This document shows, piece after piece, positions 10,890-22,419 of a stretch of 64,000 bases of DNA. Made by a program: the position numbers and the translations under genes. The DNA comes from Phalacrocorax aristotelis (taxonomy: Eukaryota > Chordata > Aves > Suliformes > Phalacrocoracidae). The notes under the pieces were generated by a model. It worked only from the letters and a program-made list of their open reading frames with translations, did no database searches and was not told the DNA's origin. Numbering within the stretch: the stretch's first letter is position 1; the number at the start of each line of letters is the position of its first letter. The stretch lies in assembly GCF_949628215.1 (NCBI RefSeq), contig NW_027441196.1, positions 301,001-365,000 of the forward strand, given 5' to 3'.

Positions 10890-12190
10890 GGGGACCACAG
10901 GGGTTTGTTCACTTTGGGTTTAGGTAGTGTTGTGACACCATCTCCCATAACACCCTCACTGAGGAGGTGGCAAAGGTCGAGTCCGATAAGAGGCTGTGGA
11001 GGGAGACTGAAAACGTTCCCGTGGATGCCCAGAGGGCTGCAATTTGTGGCACAAAACCCCGTGAGAGGATCGCTCACTAGCGGTGTGCCAAGTTTGGGCA
11101 GCGGTGCTGATGCAACGTCCACTCCTCACAAGTGATGAAGACACCGTGGCAGAGCACGCTCTCAGCTAGTTGGCAGGTGACAGGGTGCCACAGTGCTAAA
11201 CCCCCGACTAGGGTCGTTGGGAGACTCCACATGAGGAGGGTTTAAGGTTTTAATATCAAGTTTACTTATTTGAGGATATTTGATGTTGTAGGGGATTTTT
11301 ACTAAGAGAAGCGCTCTCTACTGAATATACCGAAATCACATGATAGTGAAATCCCAACAGAAGCAGAAGAGAGCAATTGCACTCTACAGCGGAATCAGAT
11401 GGCAAATAGGATTCCCATTACCTATCTCCATATGCTCACTGTCAGGATGCTGGGTGTCCCCAGTCGCCAGGAAGGAGTACATGGGTTTAAGGCAGCTGAA
11501 GCCCATTTCTCTCTTCCAAGTATATTTTGCCGGCTTTTTGACTTTTACACTCTATGCTGGCTTGGGCCACCTACCACCACATATACGCTTCTCCCATGCT
11601 GGTCTAGCTGGCTCAGGGCAATAATACTTTCTAATGATTATTTTAGGCAAGACCATTACGTAACTACTTTACCCACTCAATTGATACGTCCATGAATCGA
11701 CAACAAAAGGCGCCATCCAGTCCCCTTGGTGTTGAGGCAAGTTCTGCTTGCTTTACAACAGCCATAGTCACCTCCTAACATTATTTTCTGAGCTGCGTGA
11801 GCCCATCATCCTTGCCTAGCTTCTCCAGTGTGGGGTTTGTTTTGGTCAGTCACATAGGAGCCGAAGGAGCAGCCACCACAACAGCCAGGCGTAACAGAGC
11901 TGGGGAAGCCCTGGCCGTGAACGACTTGTTCTGGCAAAGTAATTGCCTCTTTAGAAGAAAAGGTTTTACACTGTTCGAATCAAATACAAACAGTTCTGCA
12001 TACAGAGGGAGCGAGTCATTTACCTACACCAAAATTAGGGGCAAAGTTTCTTTGGATCTCCCACCTGAGCCTCTTTTGTATCAAATTCTCCTTCTTGTCT
12101 CCCATCCTCGTGTGACGCACAACAGCAAAGAGCCTGGGACCATCGTCTAAAGAACCCCCCATAGGAACGGGTAGGCTGCCGTGGGGTCCC
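10890..12190. other. No gene seen
   Basis: Non-coding, with an A/T-richer part around 11,230-11,790. It may hold an old retroelement fragment that I cannot place. Confidence 0.4.
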
Positions 12191-12194
12191 TCTA

Positions 12195-12910
12195 GGCGGT
12201 GCAATACCCACGCTTTACAAACCCAGCCTGGAGGCAGTCTTCTAGAACTGCACTAGCAAGGATTGCCTCAAAGGGGCTAAGCCTTTCCCTCGGTCTCCTG
12301 GCTCTGCTTCCGTTCACACAGCCCAGGATGGCCTTGGCCACCTTTGACTCCAGGGCGTGCTGGTGGCCCATGTGCCATTCACCGTCCACCAGGTCCCCAG
12401 GGCTGCTTCCACAGAGCAGCTCCAGAGCCAGGCAGTGCCCAGCCTCTGTGGCTGTGATTTGTTAGGCTGCTGCAGGGGCAGGGCTTTGCTTTTCTCCCTG
12501 CTGAAATTCCTAAGGTTCATGCCAGCCCGTGCCTCTCGCCGGTTGAGCTCCCCGGGGCTGGCCGCTTTCCCCCAGAAGGCCATCATCTGCAAACCTGACG
12601 AGCGTGCCTTCCATCACCTCTTCAAGGTCACTGATAAAGAAGTTATACAGGACAGGTCTCCAGATGGACGCATGAAATGCTCCTGTCGGTACTGCTTTCT
12701 AGTTAGAGTATGAACCACTTAGTCACAAGCCTCTGAGCCCAACCGCCCCTCCGGCATTTGACCCAACTGGTTACCCAGGCATGGTGACCAGAACTTGCTC
12801 ACCTGGATGCACGGCTATTGTTGGGGATGCTATTGAAAGGCTTGCTGAAGTCAAAGTCAAAGATGCCTTTTCACTTCCTCTCCATGACCTTTCAGAGATG
12901 ATACCGAGCA
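12195..12910 (-). repeat. CR1 LINE fragment, minus strand
   Basis: The plus strand reads the complement of a CR1 ORF2 segment (phrases such as 'tcactgataaagaagttatacaggacag', here quoted only to mark the spot near 12,630). Degraded by stops and indels. Confidence 0.65.
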
Positions 12911-13380
12911 GCCCCACTATGACTTTGGCCTGCTCTCTTAGCCCCTTTGGCTGCAGCCCCTCTAGTCCCCCAGACTCTAAGAGCTTCCGTTAAATAAACC
13001 ACCCCTGAATTGCTCCTTGCCCACTGCTGCTTCTGCTTCTTCTCCTCACACCCTGCCTTGATGCACACAGGCCTGGGAGACCCTTCTCGTGGAGACTGAG
13101 GAAAGGAAGATTTCTGAGGATGCAGCTCTGACCTACCTGCACCTCCTCTTCCTATTTCATCTGCTCGATTCGGCAGCAGGCCCGCGGTTTCCCTTTTCAT
13201 CGCCTTACTGTTAATGAAGCAGTAGCAGCTCATCACTCTGCCCATACCCTCACTTGCAAGCGTCTCTCCTAGGGAAGCCAGGGACGTGACGGACACCCGG
13301 CTGCACCCTACGACACTCCGAGGTCTAGAGAGAGACAAAGACCCCAAACCTCAGGAAATAAGACACCGAAAAATCATAAG

Positions 13381-13870
13381 TGAGATCGAAGGGTTGAAAG
13401 AACCAGGATGGTCAGCCTTGAAACCTTGCCTAGAGAGAACAGAAAGCCCCTAAAGCAGAGAGATGGGAATAGCTGCCCTGGGGCTCACCATTGCTCAGGC
13501 AGAAGCCATGGCAGGAGGTGAAGTAACACCCTAACTCAGTGATAACTGGCAGGATGAAGGGATGACCTCCGGTTACCTTAGGCAATTATGCTGCTAAAAA
13601 GCACACCCCTAGGAGGAGACCTGAGATGGAAATGTGAGCCCACCTTAACATAATGAGCCCAGCTAAAAGGAAGATGTGTGCGGATGAACTATTGTACAAG
13701 TAACCAAGCAGATATTTTAATGGAACATCTCTTGTTATTGTTTTGTATAAAAGACCCCCCCCGTGTTTCTAAACGGTCTGCTGGCTGATGGTAAATGCTC
13801 GGCACCCCACTCTGCAGACTGGGGAGAGAGACAAATATCTCTCGACTCAGTGTGTTGATTGGATTTTGCA
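13381..13870 (+). repeat. Candidate solo LTR
   Basis: Starts TG (13,381) and ends CA (13,870), with TATAAAAG at about 13,745 and a downstream stretch of R/U5 character. The boundaries are guesses; no second copy is in the window. Confidence 0.3.
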
Positions 13871-13969
13871 CACCAGGGAAGAACCCTGATGTAGGGACAA
13901 CATAAGCACTAACAATGTTCTCTGGGGAGGCCACTACCACCCCTCTGGGGGTCTGCTCCGACAAGGGAG

Positions 13970-13980
13970 AAAATGGCGGC
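13970..13980 (+). promoter_or_regulatory. YY1-type motif
   Basis: AAAATGGCGGC matches the YY1 consensus seen at or just downstream of transcription starts in CpG-rich promoters. It lies 35 bp from the first ZNF143/THAP11-type motif, in a short CpG-containing stretch (13,960-14,015), which suggests a promoter or a former promoter. Confidence 0.5.
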
Positions 13981-14014
13981 GGACGAAGGCAGCGCGCTTG
14001 TGCGGCACCACACG

Positions 14015-14690
14015 GCATGCTGGGAGCTGTAGTGCCATGCCCCACAGCAGGCCAGGGCACCACCCCAGCAGCTGTGGGTGTGTGTGGGGCCCCAGGCCAT
14101 GCTGGGAGCTGTAGTGCCATGCCCCACAGCAGGCCAGGGCACCACTTCTAGTGGCTGTGGGTGTGTGTGGGGCCCCAGGCCATGCTGGGAGCTGTAGTGC
14201 CATGCCCCACAGCAGGCCAGGGCACCACCCCAGCGGCTGTGGGTGTGTGTGGGGCCCCAGGCCATGCTGGGAGCTGTAGTGCCATGCCCCACAGCAGGCC
14301 AGGGCACCACCCCAGCGGCTGTGGGTGTGTGTGGGGCCCCAGGCCATGCTGGGAGCTGTAGTGCCATGCCCCACAGCAGGCCAGGGCACCACCCCAGCGG
14401 CTGTGGGTGTGTGTGGGGCCCCAGGCCATGCTGGGAGCTGTAGTGCCATGCCCCACAGCAGGCCAGGGCACCACTTCTAGTGGCTGTGGGTGTGTGTGGG
14501 GCCCCAGGCCATGCTGGGAGCTGTAGTGCCATGCCCCACAGCAGGCCAGGGCACCACTTCTAGTGGCTGTGGGTGTGTGTGGGGCCCCAGGCCATGCTGG
14601 GAGCTGTAGTGCCATGCCCCACAGCAGGCCAGGGCACCACTTCTAGTGGCTGTGGGTGTGTGTGGGGCCCCAGGCCATGCTGGGAGCTGT
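14015..14690. repeat. ~82-bp minisatellite, nine copies of a ZNF143/THAP11-type motif
   Basis: Tandem units of 81-83 bp; the 82/83 difference is a CCCAGC versus TTCTAGT variant. Each unit contains, on the minus strand, ACTACAGCTCCCAGCATG(G/C), essentially the ZNF143 (SBS)/THAP11 binding consensus. The CATG core starts near 14017, 14098, 14181, 14263, 14345, 14427, 14510, 14593 and 14676; the last copy loses the final ACT. Long minus-strand open frames through the array are products of the repeat. Confidence 0.9.
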
Positions 14691-14744
14691 ATGGACCCGT
14701 TTGAGTTAACCAGAAGTTAAGCCCAGCCGCCCCCAGCCACCCAG

Positions 14745-15290
14745 AATTAGCTGAGGTCGCTTGGAAAGCAAGGGGGTTTAACCTCTGCCAAATTATTCAA
14801 CCCAACAGTGGATTGTGACCGTCTCCTTTTCTCCAGGCTGAAGAAACCAAGTGACTTTAGCTGCTCCTTGTGTGGTTTCTCCTCTAAACCCTTCACCAAC
14901 TTGTGGCCCTCCTCTGGGCATTCTCTAGTAGCTTTGTATCTGTAATGTACTGTGGCACCCAAAACTGCCCACAGCACTTAAGGTGAGGCCGCCCCAGCGT
15001 GGAGCAGAGCGGGACAATCCCCTCCCTCGACTGGCTGCCATGCAGGGCTCGATGCCCCCCAGGGCACGGCTGGGCCTCTGGGCTGCCAGGGCACGCTGCT
15101 GGCTCGTGTTCAACTTGCCGTCGACCAGAACCCCCAGGTCCCTCTGCAGAGCTGCTCCCCAGCCCCTCGTTCCCCAGGCTGTCTGTATATCCCAGGTTGC
15201 CATGCCCCAGGGGCAAAATCAGGCACTTGCCCTCATTAAACTTTATACAGTCGGTGATTGCCCAGCTCTCCAGCCCCTGTCCAGGAGACA
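14745..15290 (-). repeat. CR1 LINE, 3' part, minus strand
   Basis: The minus strand encodes CR1 ORF2 C-terminal wording (DLGVLVDGKLNTSQQ, FSLEKRRR). Continues at 15,384-15,830 beyond a nested insertion. Confidence 0.85.
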
Positions 15291-15292
15291 TG

Positions 15293-15383
15293 GTAGTGTT
15301 AGGAGATATGGTAGTCTCGGGTTGACGGTTGGACTTGGTGATCTTAGAGGTCTTTTCCAACCCTAATGATTCTGTGATTCTAT
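15293..15383 (+). repeat. CR1 3' end nested in another CR1
   Basis: Plus-strand CR1 tail with 'ggttggacttgg' and 'cttttccaaccct', ending in the ATTCTGTGATTCTATG-type terminal repeat. It splits the minus-strand CR1, so it inserted later. Confidence 0.85.
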
Positions 15384-15830
15384 GGTCTCTCTACAGGGCC
15401 TCTCTGCCCTCGAGTGCCAACAGCCCCTCCCAGTTTTGTGTCGTCAGCAAGTTTAGTTAGTATTCCTTCAAGCCCTGCACCCAAGGCATTTACCAAGAGA
15501 TTAAAGAGTACCAGAGCCAAGATGGAGCCCTGTGCAACCCCACTAGTGACTGGCCGCCAGCCCGATGTAAGCCATTGACTATGACCCTTTGAGCCCGACC
15601 CATCAGCCCATTGCTCACCCACTGCATGACGTGTTTATCCAGCTCTGTGCTGGACAGTTTGTCCAGGAGAAGACTGTGAGAGACAGTAGCAAAAGCTTTA
15701 CTGAAATCCAAAAAGATCACATTGGCCGACTTCCCTTGTTCAGCTAGGTGCGTGACCTCATCATCGAAGGAACTCAGATTTGTCGTCGTTGCCCATTTGT
15801 CGCTCCAATTCATCCTCTCCCCCCAAATCC
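15384..15830 (-). repeat. CR1 LINE, reverse transcriptase part, minus strand
   Basis: The minus strand encodes IFLDFSKAFATVSHSLLLDKL-type reverse transcriptase wording. Same element as 14,745-15,290. Confidence 0.85.
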
Positions 15831-16790
15831 ATACCCTGGCGGGCCTGCCTCAGGCCCTGGCAGGAGGGCTGGAGCAATGGCCTTGGGGGGCGACGGGGTG
15901 GTTTCCGTTTCTGCGAGGCCTGGAGGGTGCTGGGCCGTTCCTGCAACACCTTGCTGGCCGAGTTGGACAGCCACGCGGGCAGGGGCGGAGGCGGCGGGGG
16001 CGGAGGCAGGCAGGCCGGGCGGCTGTCCGGGCCAGTGGGGGCTGGTTCCCCCCTGGTGCCCCATGGCTGGCGGGCCGCTTTCCCAGGCACACGTGATGGC
16101 TGCTGGTATCGGGTCCAGCTCTCGGAGGGGCTGGGGGGGTCAGTCCAGCTGTCCGGGCGTGAGGGGCAGCTGCTGGTGTCGGACCGGGCTCTCGAAGCTG
16201 CGGCGAGGCGCCTGCGGAGAGAGGAGGCTGCTGAGGCCCTGCCACGCCTGCGGTGCCCGGAGGGTGTGGGGCAGAGCTGCACGCCCCACGGGGTCTGGGA
16301 ACCCGGCTGCATGTGGGAGCTGTGGGCACGGAGAGCTCTGTGCAGAAAATGGGGCGCCCCGCACCCCTCGGGTGGGGCTCTGCTCCCAGAAGCTGAGAGC
16401 TGGGAAGGTTTGTCACCACAGCCTGAGCTGCTGGGACACCTTGGCCAAGGGCAAGCTCTGGGATTTACAGCATCACCTAGCAGGGTGATTTCTGCCGCTA
16501 GGCTCACTGGCGGGGAGATGTCACTATTGCAATTCTCTCTTTCTACGGCAACGTCATGCCTTGTTGTTACTTCCTGACCTTCCTCTGCCTATGTCGGTCA
16601 CTGGCTCTGCTCTTGTCCAAGCAGGGTCCCTTTTAACCCACATTTGTCTCAGTAAGAAGGGGTTACAGAAAAGAATGCCCACGAATTGAGAGGCCAGTTA
16701 AAACTCAGCTCTCCAGAATACCCTGCCTCTAAATGAGTCTCAGCAAATAGCAGCCATCTCATGCAGAAGTTTGGCAAAAGACCTCCCAAC
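15831..16790. other. GC-rich stretch, no gene assigned
   Basis: Very GC-rich to about 16,480, with overlapping long open frames on both strands. None shows a recognisable domain, and composition alone explains their length. Confidence 0.4.
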
Positions 16791-16797
16791 GACTCAC

Positions 16798-16942
16798 CGT
16801 CTTCTCTTCCTCCACAGGTGGATCAGACAACAAAAAAACATCCCAAGCAGTATGGACCCCAAGACCGCCACGGCACCTTCTATGCAGAACTTCTGGAAAT
16901 CCTTAGGATCCGTGTCGCTTGAGCTTCTCTTGCCATCCACAC
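16798..16942 (-). CDS. Candidate transmembrane exon of an unrecognised gene
   Basis: 145-bp candidate exon with acceptor CCTCCAG at its 5' side and donor GTGAGT after 16,798, phase 1 in and phase 2 out. It encodes a short Ser/Asp-rich stalk, then a membrane segment (GAVAVLGSILLGMFFCCLIH) and a basic stop-transfer WRKRRR, as in a type I membrane protein. The frame upstream of the acceptor contains CEITSSTQDTVTC, weakly like a TNF-receptor cysteine repeat, but that part may be intron. It could belong with the signal-peptide exon at 20,426-20,516, since strand and phase agree. Confidence 0.35.
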
Positions 16943-17119
16943 CTGGAGGAACAGTTCTGCACGTTACTGTGTCCTGCGTGCTACTGGTAATCTCACAGGA
17001 GGCCTGACGTTGCCAGGAGATGTTTGTCCTCACTTTGTTAGCTTCTCTGAACCAGTGAACATCCTGGGGCTGCAACGTTTCCTTGGTTTCAGTAGAAACC
17101 AAGGAAAGTCCCAAAGCCC

Positions 17120-19420
17120 TTGCAAATCAATGCACTCTGGAGCATCTCTTTCTCCTCTCACCTCTGCCTACACTCCGGGATGGCCATAACCCAGTTTTCC
17201 CCGTGCCATGGGTTTGCTCCCCCTTCTTGGCTACCCTTCCCATTTGCACACAATTTCTTTGGCGCTCGCCCACCCTCGCTCTCCGAGGCTTGCTGGTGCC
17301 GCTGCACGGAGACTCTCTCTGACCCGTTGGGACAAGCTGTCCCACGGAACAGAACTCATGAGGCCAGATGGAGAGCACATGGGGGAGCGCAGCTCTTTGA
17401 CCAACCGCCCCTTTGAGCAGCACGGACAAAACCCATCCCTGCATCGGGGAGCGCCACCCCCAGCTCTCCCTCCCCAGCCCAGTGCCCACACCCCGAGGGC
17501 ATGGAGTCAGGCCCTCTCAGGAGACACCTGACCCTTGTTCTCCCCCTTTGCCTTTTCTCCAGCGTGGGCACGCTTGCACGCCTCCAGTTCTCAGGAGTTG
17601 TCTCCCACCTATGGCCCCTGCAAGACTGCTCAGTACCTGCACTCTTCTGAAAAAATTCATACGTCCTGGTGCGGTGGGCTTCCCCGGGGTTGGACAGCAC
17701 TGCCAAGAAGGAGAGAAAGGAAAAGCCTCAGCATGGCTCAGGCCCACAGGATGCAGAAGGATGGTGCAGGATCCCTCTGCCCCAGCAGCGAATCCCTTTG
17801 GACCCCAGTTCACAGGAGGGATCCCCCTCTGTTGTGCCCAGGGCCTCTGGGGACTCACAGCAAGCTCGGGGTACTCAGGGAGGGACATTTGATTAAGAGT
17901 CGTCTTTCCCATCATCTACTGAACGTGGCTCAGGTGGCCCTGCTCCCAAAATGGCAGAGGTCTGAAAATCCTGTGAATGGGCTGCGGTGGGAGGTGAGCA
18001 TTCCACCACATCCGCAGAGGGTTACCAGCATCTCTCTGGCCCGCTGATGGCAATAACCACCGCAGCCCCGAGACGACCGTCATCCTCAGAGAGCCGCTCC
18101 TGGCTTCTTTGAGAACACTAGCTCTGTACTAAGGGTTTGGCTGCCGACCCAATGTGCAGTAGCGGCACCAGGGGAGGAGCCTGCAGACGCCCAGCGCTTT
18201 TGATATGTGACCCTGGATGACTGGGGGGCAGCAAGTACTTGGCATGCCTGTTGATTGAATTGCTGCTGTTTTTTCATCAGAGACTGGCACCGCGTGACCG
18301 CCTCCTTCCTGAAGCGCCTCCTTCCCCACAGTCTCACGGTCCATCTCTTTAGAAAGAGGGTCACTTTAATGAGAAGCAACCGTTCCTCATCAGGAGCGTG
18401 GTGTTTTCAGGAGGCAAAATACATTAATAACACTTAGAAACAAAGCCTGGGCATTTGGGGGTGCACCTCGTCTCTAGTCCGAACTATGTGTCATTCGCAG
18501 AGAAAAATTTAAGCACTAGGCACTTTCCAGTTTACCAGTAGACAGCAAAAGCTGACCTACTGAGAGCCTAGGAGATTGCATGGCATCTTCTTGTTTGCAC
18601 TTAGTTCGTTTTCGGCAGACTTCAAGATGATGGTAAATGACTTTGTTCAGAGAGGACAGGAAGATGCTGCACCCAGTTCCGCTGGGGAAAGAGCCCTTTG
18701 GAGAAGCACGTCCCATCATGCCAACTCCATCACACGGTAAGGGCAACAGACACAGACGGCGGGCTGAACCCCAAGCTCTTGCAACCATGTTCTGGGCACT
18801 TTCACAAGTGGCAGCAAAGAGCCCACGGTCCCCCAAAACAAGAGGAAAACCAGAGCCAAGTTTTCTAAAACACAGCTGGAAACAGACAGCTAAACCACCC
18901 AAGGCTGAAGTCACAGCCCCTCATTTTAGCTGCCTTCAAGTTAGCTGTCCGGCCTCAAGCTGGGTGTGCAGCTCTCACCTGCCCCTGACCGTGAGGTGTC
19001 ACTGAGAGACCTCAGACATCAAGGAGGACAACGGAGCCGGCTGGAGCAGGCTCCCATCCTTGCCAGGCATTCCTGCAGCCCCGGCAGGGTCTGCCGGTCT
19101 CAGCGACCCCAAAGTGCCTGCGCATCCTCATGCACACCATGCATGGAGCTTTCGGGAGAAAGGATTCCTTGGAGCTCACACCAGCTCTGAACTCAAGCCC
19201 AGAGAGCCCGCGGGCTTTGCAGCAGCCACTGGGAGCAGCAGAGGCTCGGAGGGGCTGTCAAAGACACCTTCGCAGGGCAGAGTATCCCAGGGCACATCAC
19301 CGAGCCCGAGCCGTGCCCTCTCTGCTCTTCTGCGTGTCTGAGCATTGGCCAAGAAATTGTTGAGTAAAATTTCACATGAACAGCATCTTCAACCCTAAAT
19401 GCACATTCCTTGAAGTGACA
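17120..19420. other. No gene assigned
   Basis: No recognisable domain on either strand. If the candidate exons at 16.8, 19.4 and 20.5 kb form one gene, this would be an intron, possibly hiding an extracellular-domain exon. Confidence 0.35.
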
Positions 19421-19423
19421 TAC

Positions 19424-19495
19424 CTGTGGGATCATCCTGAGGCTCCCAGAGAACATCTGCCTGAGGCGCCTGGAGACCATGGCCTGGAGGCACGG
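19424..19495 (-). CDS. Candidate 72-bp linker exon
   Basis: Minus-strand segment between an acceptor (GATTACAG) and a strong donor (CAG|GTATGT). Phase 1 on both sides, matching the donor phase at 20,426 and the acceptor phase at 16,942. It encodes a Pro/Gln/Asp-rich linker. Supported only by splice signals and phase. Confidence 0.22.
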
Positions 19496-20425
19496 CTGTA
19501 ATCAAGCACATTTCCATTAGCTGTTGTGATCGACTTCTTTCCCAGTGACCTGCAGTGACTGGAGGGGGGTCAGGTAATGACACGGGTGGAGATTTCCAAA
19601 GCCGCAGAGGGGCCTGAGTGGCCTGTTGGCTGGCACCTGGAAGCTCTCAAAATACTGTTTCCAGGCCGCGTGCCACACGCCTCAAGCACCGGATGGACAT
19701 ACGGCCCCTTGGGGATTTCTTACTGGGAGATCTCTACTGTGCACAAAAAAGGCCCACGTGGAAGCACTGGAGGGAAAAAATGGTCATTTGCACATCTCGT
19801 GGAGAAGGGCCTGCTGGGCAGTGGGAGTGCCCCACCACTGCCCCATCTGTTCCCCCGGGCTGAGGGCTGGGGCTGTGTGTCGGGGACCTGGGTTTGCCAA
19901 GGAGAGCACTGCAGGGCTAGAGCAGGAATGCTCCCGTCTTCCTGAGCGGACGTCTCCCCAGGACAGACATCCCCGAGGCTGAAAGCTGGACCCAGCTGGG
20001 GAGCGGCAGAGCCACGGCCCCGGGCACAGCTGTCACCAGCCCGGCATAGAAGCGCTCCCGAAGGCTACTGCCTTGCTCTGCTGTGCAGCGCTGGTGCCGA
20101 CGTGCAGGCTGCGGGAAGGCTGCAGCGGGACTGGGTGGCACAGGGCCAGCTCTAGGGATGCTTTCTCACCCCACGGCACTGCTCCCGGCCCCACCATTCA
20201 CCTGGAAAATCCCCCTGCAGTGGCCGCGGCCCCCTGCGCCTCCCCGCAGCACAACTGCCTCCCACTTGCCCCTGGAGCCGGCCATGGCTCCCCTGGCTCA
20301 GCCCAGCCCTGCTGCTCTCCCAGCCTTGCCCCACCATGGTCCCGGCCCCGCTACCACCCCAATGTGCGCTGGGCGCTGCTCCACGCTGCCCAGGGCTGCA
20401 TGCCAGCCCTCGCCTGCCCACCTAC

Positions 20426-20516
20426 CTAATCCCCATGCTTGCCATGGAGCAGCCTGGGTGTCCCCGGCTTGCAGGGCCACCAATAGGAGAATAATAAGGA
20501 GGCACGTGGGGGCCAT
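20426..20516 (-). CDS. Candidate signal-peptide exon
   Basis: ATG at 20,514-20,516 opens MAPTCLLIILLLVALQAG, a typical secretory signal peptide followed by DTQA as a plausible cleavage site. The exon ends in a good donor (G|GTAGGTGGG), phase 1. A TATA-like ATATAT on the minus strand at about 20,632-20,638 lies ~115 bp upstream, and the implied 5' UTR contains an interrupted CAG/CTG repeat. Product unknown. Confidence 0.4.
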
Positions 20517-20537
20517 GGTCCCCCGTGCCTGCACCGT

Positions 20538-20602
20538 GCTGCTGCTGCTGCGGCTGCTGCTGCTACCGCTGCTGCTGCTGCTACCGCTGCTGCTGCCGGC
20601 AC
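20538..20602. repeat. Interrupted (CTG)n/(CAG)n repeat
   Basis: CTG/GCTGCTG runs broken by CGG and CCG triplets. It lies between the TATA-like element and the ATG of the candidate signal-peptide exon. Confidence 0.8.
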
Positions 20603-20639
20603 TGGCCAAGCTGTACCCGCGGCACAGCACAATATATCA

Positions 20640-22415
20640 TGGCACGGCACAGCGGGGTCTGTGACCTCACAGTGCGCCCTCCCCACCCACCCAGCCACGC
20701 CCATGGGGTGCCACCCCGCCCCTAAGCACTGCTCCCCTGGAACACCCCACCCCACTTGTCACCTCGGGAGGGGGACTTTCACAGCCTGGCCAGCGCTGCC
20801 CCTCTGTCCACCCCTGTGATCTCTGCTGCAGAGTTTCTTTGCGTTTCCTTCCCCACTCTGTGATGGAGCAGCCAGATGCAGCAGACTTGTGAACACAAGG
20901 GATTTCTCCTTCCAGGTCTGCTAGAGCCCAATCAGGTGGACTATCGCACCCAGGAGGCTCGTCCTATCCCAGCCTGATGGATGTGGCCGCTGCTGTTGCC
21001 GTGTGTGTGTCCGAGAGACTTGCGCTGCTTTCCAAAGAGCCAGACACACCAACACACGCGCAGACTTACACAATTAATGTGACCGGCAAAAGAGATGGGC
21101 ACAGTCGGAGCAATGCCTTTGCCAGCACCCATGTATACGCAACCACTGCTTAGATAAACACGAACACAGCCCGGTCCTTTTCTGCCTTTCCAGATGAGCA
21201 GGGCTGGATGTTTACTGGTGAAACATAAACACACCTTCACTCCCTAGATTCATAAGCGCAGCGTGTTCATAGATTCCTCCAATAACAGCGTGGAAATCAA
21301 GTCCCTGCAATATCCGTGGCTGGCTGTCAAGCTCCTCACCCAGTCATGGGTGCAAACCTTGGGCCTTTCTAGGTAGAATGTAGGACTTTGAAATATGGCA
21401 CTCCTTGAAAACGTTGCTCGTTCAGTAGCGGGTTGACTTGTTCCTGGCTGGCAAACTGAAGAGCACCGTGAGGTCAGGCTGCCAAAAGCCGAGCTGGTGC
21501 TCTTGAGGAGAATGCCCATCGACTGTAAATAGGGAAATCTGGCATGCTTTCGAAAACCTGGTGCGCAACACAACACTGCTGTTTCAAAAGAGCATTAAAA
21601 GAGTATATTTAAAAGAGCATTAACAGCATCGTGAATATTTACACACAATCTCCAGGTGCAGACCGCCTTCCCTGGGGAGAAGGGACATGCTATTCACATA
21701 AACAGCCGATGTCTTTCCCTGTTTTCAACATCCCTGGGCAGCTGAGACATTGCCTGCGGACGTAGATGAGAGCCCCCAGCCCCTGGAGGGGGGGCTGGAG
21801 GATGGGCACGTCAAAGGACCCTGATGGGAGCCCTGCAGAGCCTCATCCCTTGGACCAACGGGCACCTTCCATTGTCACACAGAGCGTCTCATGGGCTGGA
21901 AAAGGGATGCTCTGCAGAGTTGCTGGCAAGTCTCTGGAGAAGAGCTTCCCCCTCTGCCTCTCCCAAGGCCTCTCTCAGCTCCAGTGCCCTTCCCAAGGAC
22001 AGCCGCAGCAGGTGGGTGCAGGCAGCACTGCAGGGAAGGACAGGCAGCGGCCACAAGAGTCGGCACTGCGGGAAAGGCGGCACCCCAGAGAGCCTGCCGG
22101 GGTCCCCAGTGTGTGCGAGACAGTGCCCAGGAGGGTGGTTTTAAATCTAGGCTACCCCCTGTCTAACCGTCTATGTGAGAGTACAACCTGACCCGGTGTG
22201 ACACATAACACCAGCGCTGTGAAGAGATGTGACGTTCAAATGAAAAATGGGACAGTTTGAACAGCTTTTAGTAGCCTGCAGGAAGCAAAAGGGGAAGCGC
22301 TGTATATAGAACAAAAAAATAGACTGAATAAATTTCTGAACCTGCTGTGAGAAGTTATGCCATATCGAAGTGCACGTCTGCAAGCCCTGCGCTGCACTAT
22401 GTGAGCCCTGCTCAC
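20640..22415. other. No gene seen
   Basis: Mixed-composition sequence without recognisable domains, RNA genes or repeat families. Confidence 0.4.
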
Positions 22416-22419
22416 ATGC

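Noticed and set aside
13909-14615. Several 150-210 codon minus-strand frames with repeated WPGAPHTP units
   Set aside because: They follow the ~82/83-bp minisatellite, shift frame between 82- and 83-bp units and have no splice or start context. They are products of the repeat.
14015-14690. CRISPR-like regular spacing
   Set aside because: The units are near-identical throughout with no unique spacers, and the genome is a vertebrate's.
15748-16577. Overlapping 190-265 codon frames on both strands
   Set aside because: Very GC-rich with few stops in any frame; no homology recognised and no consistent splice signals.
20083-20664. 193-codon plus-strand frame ending in a leucine-rich run
   Set aside because: It is the shadow of the CTG/CAG repeat and the signal-peptide exon on the other strand.
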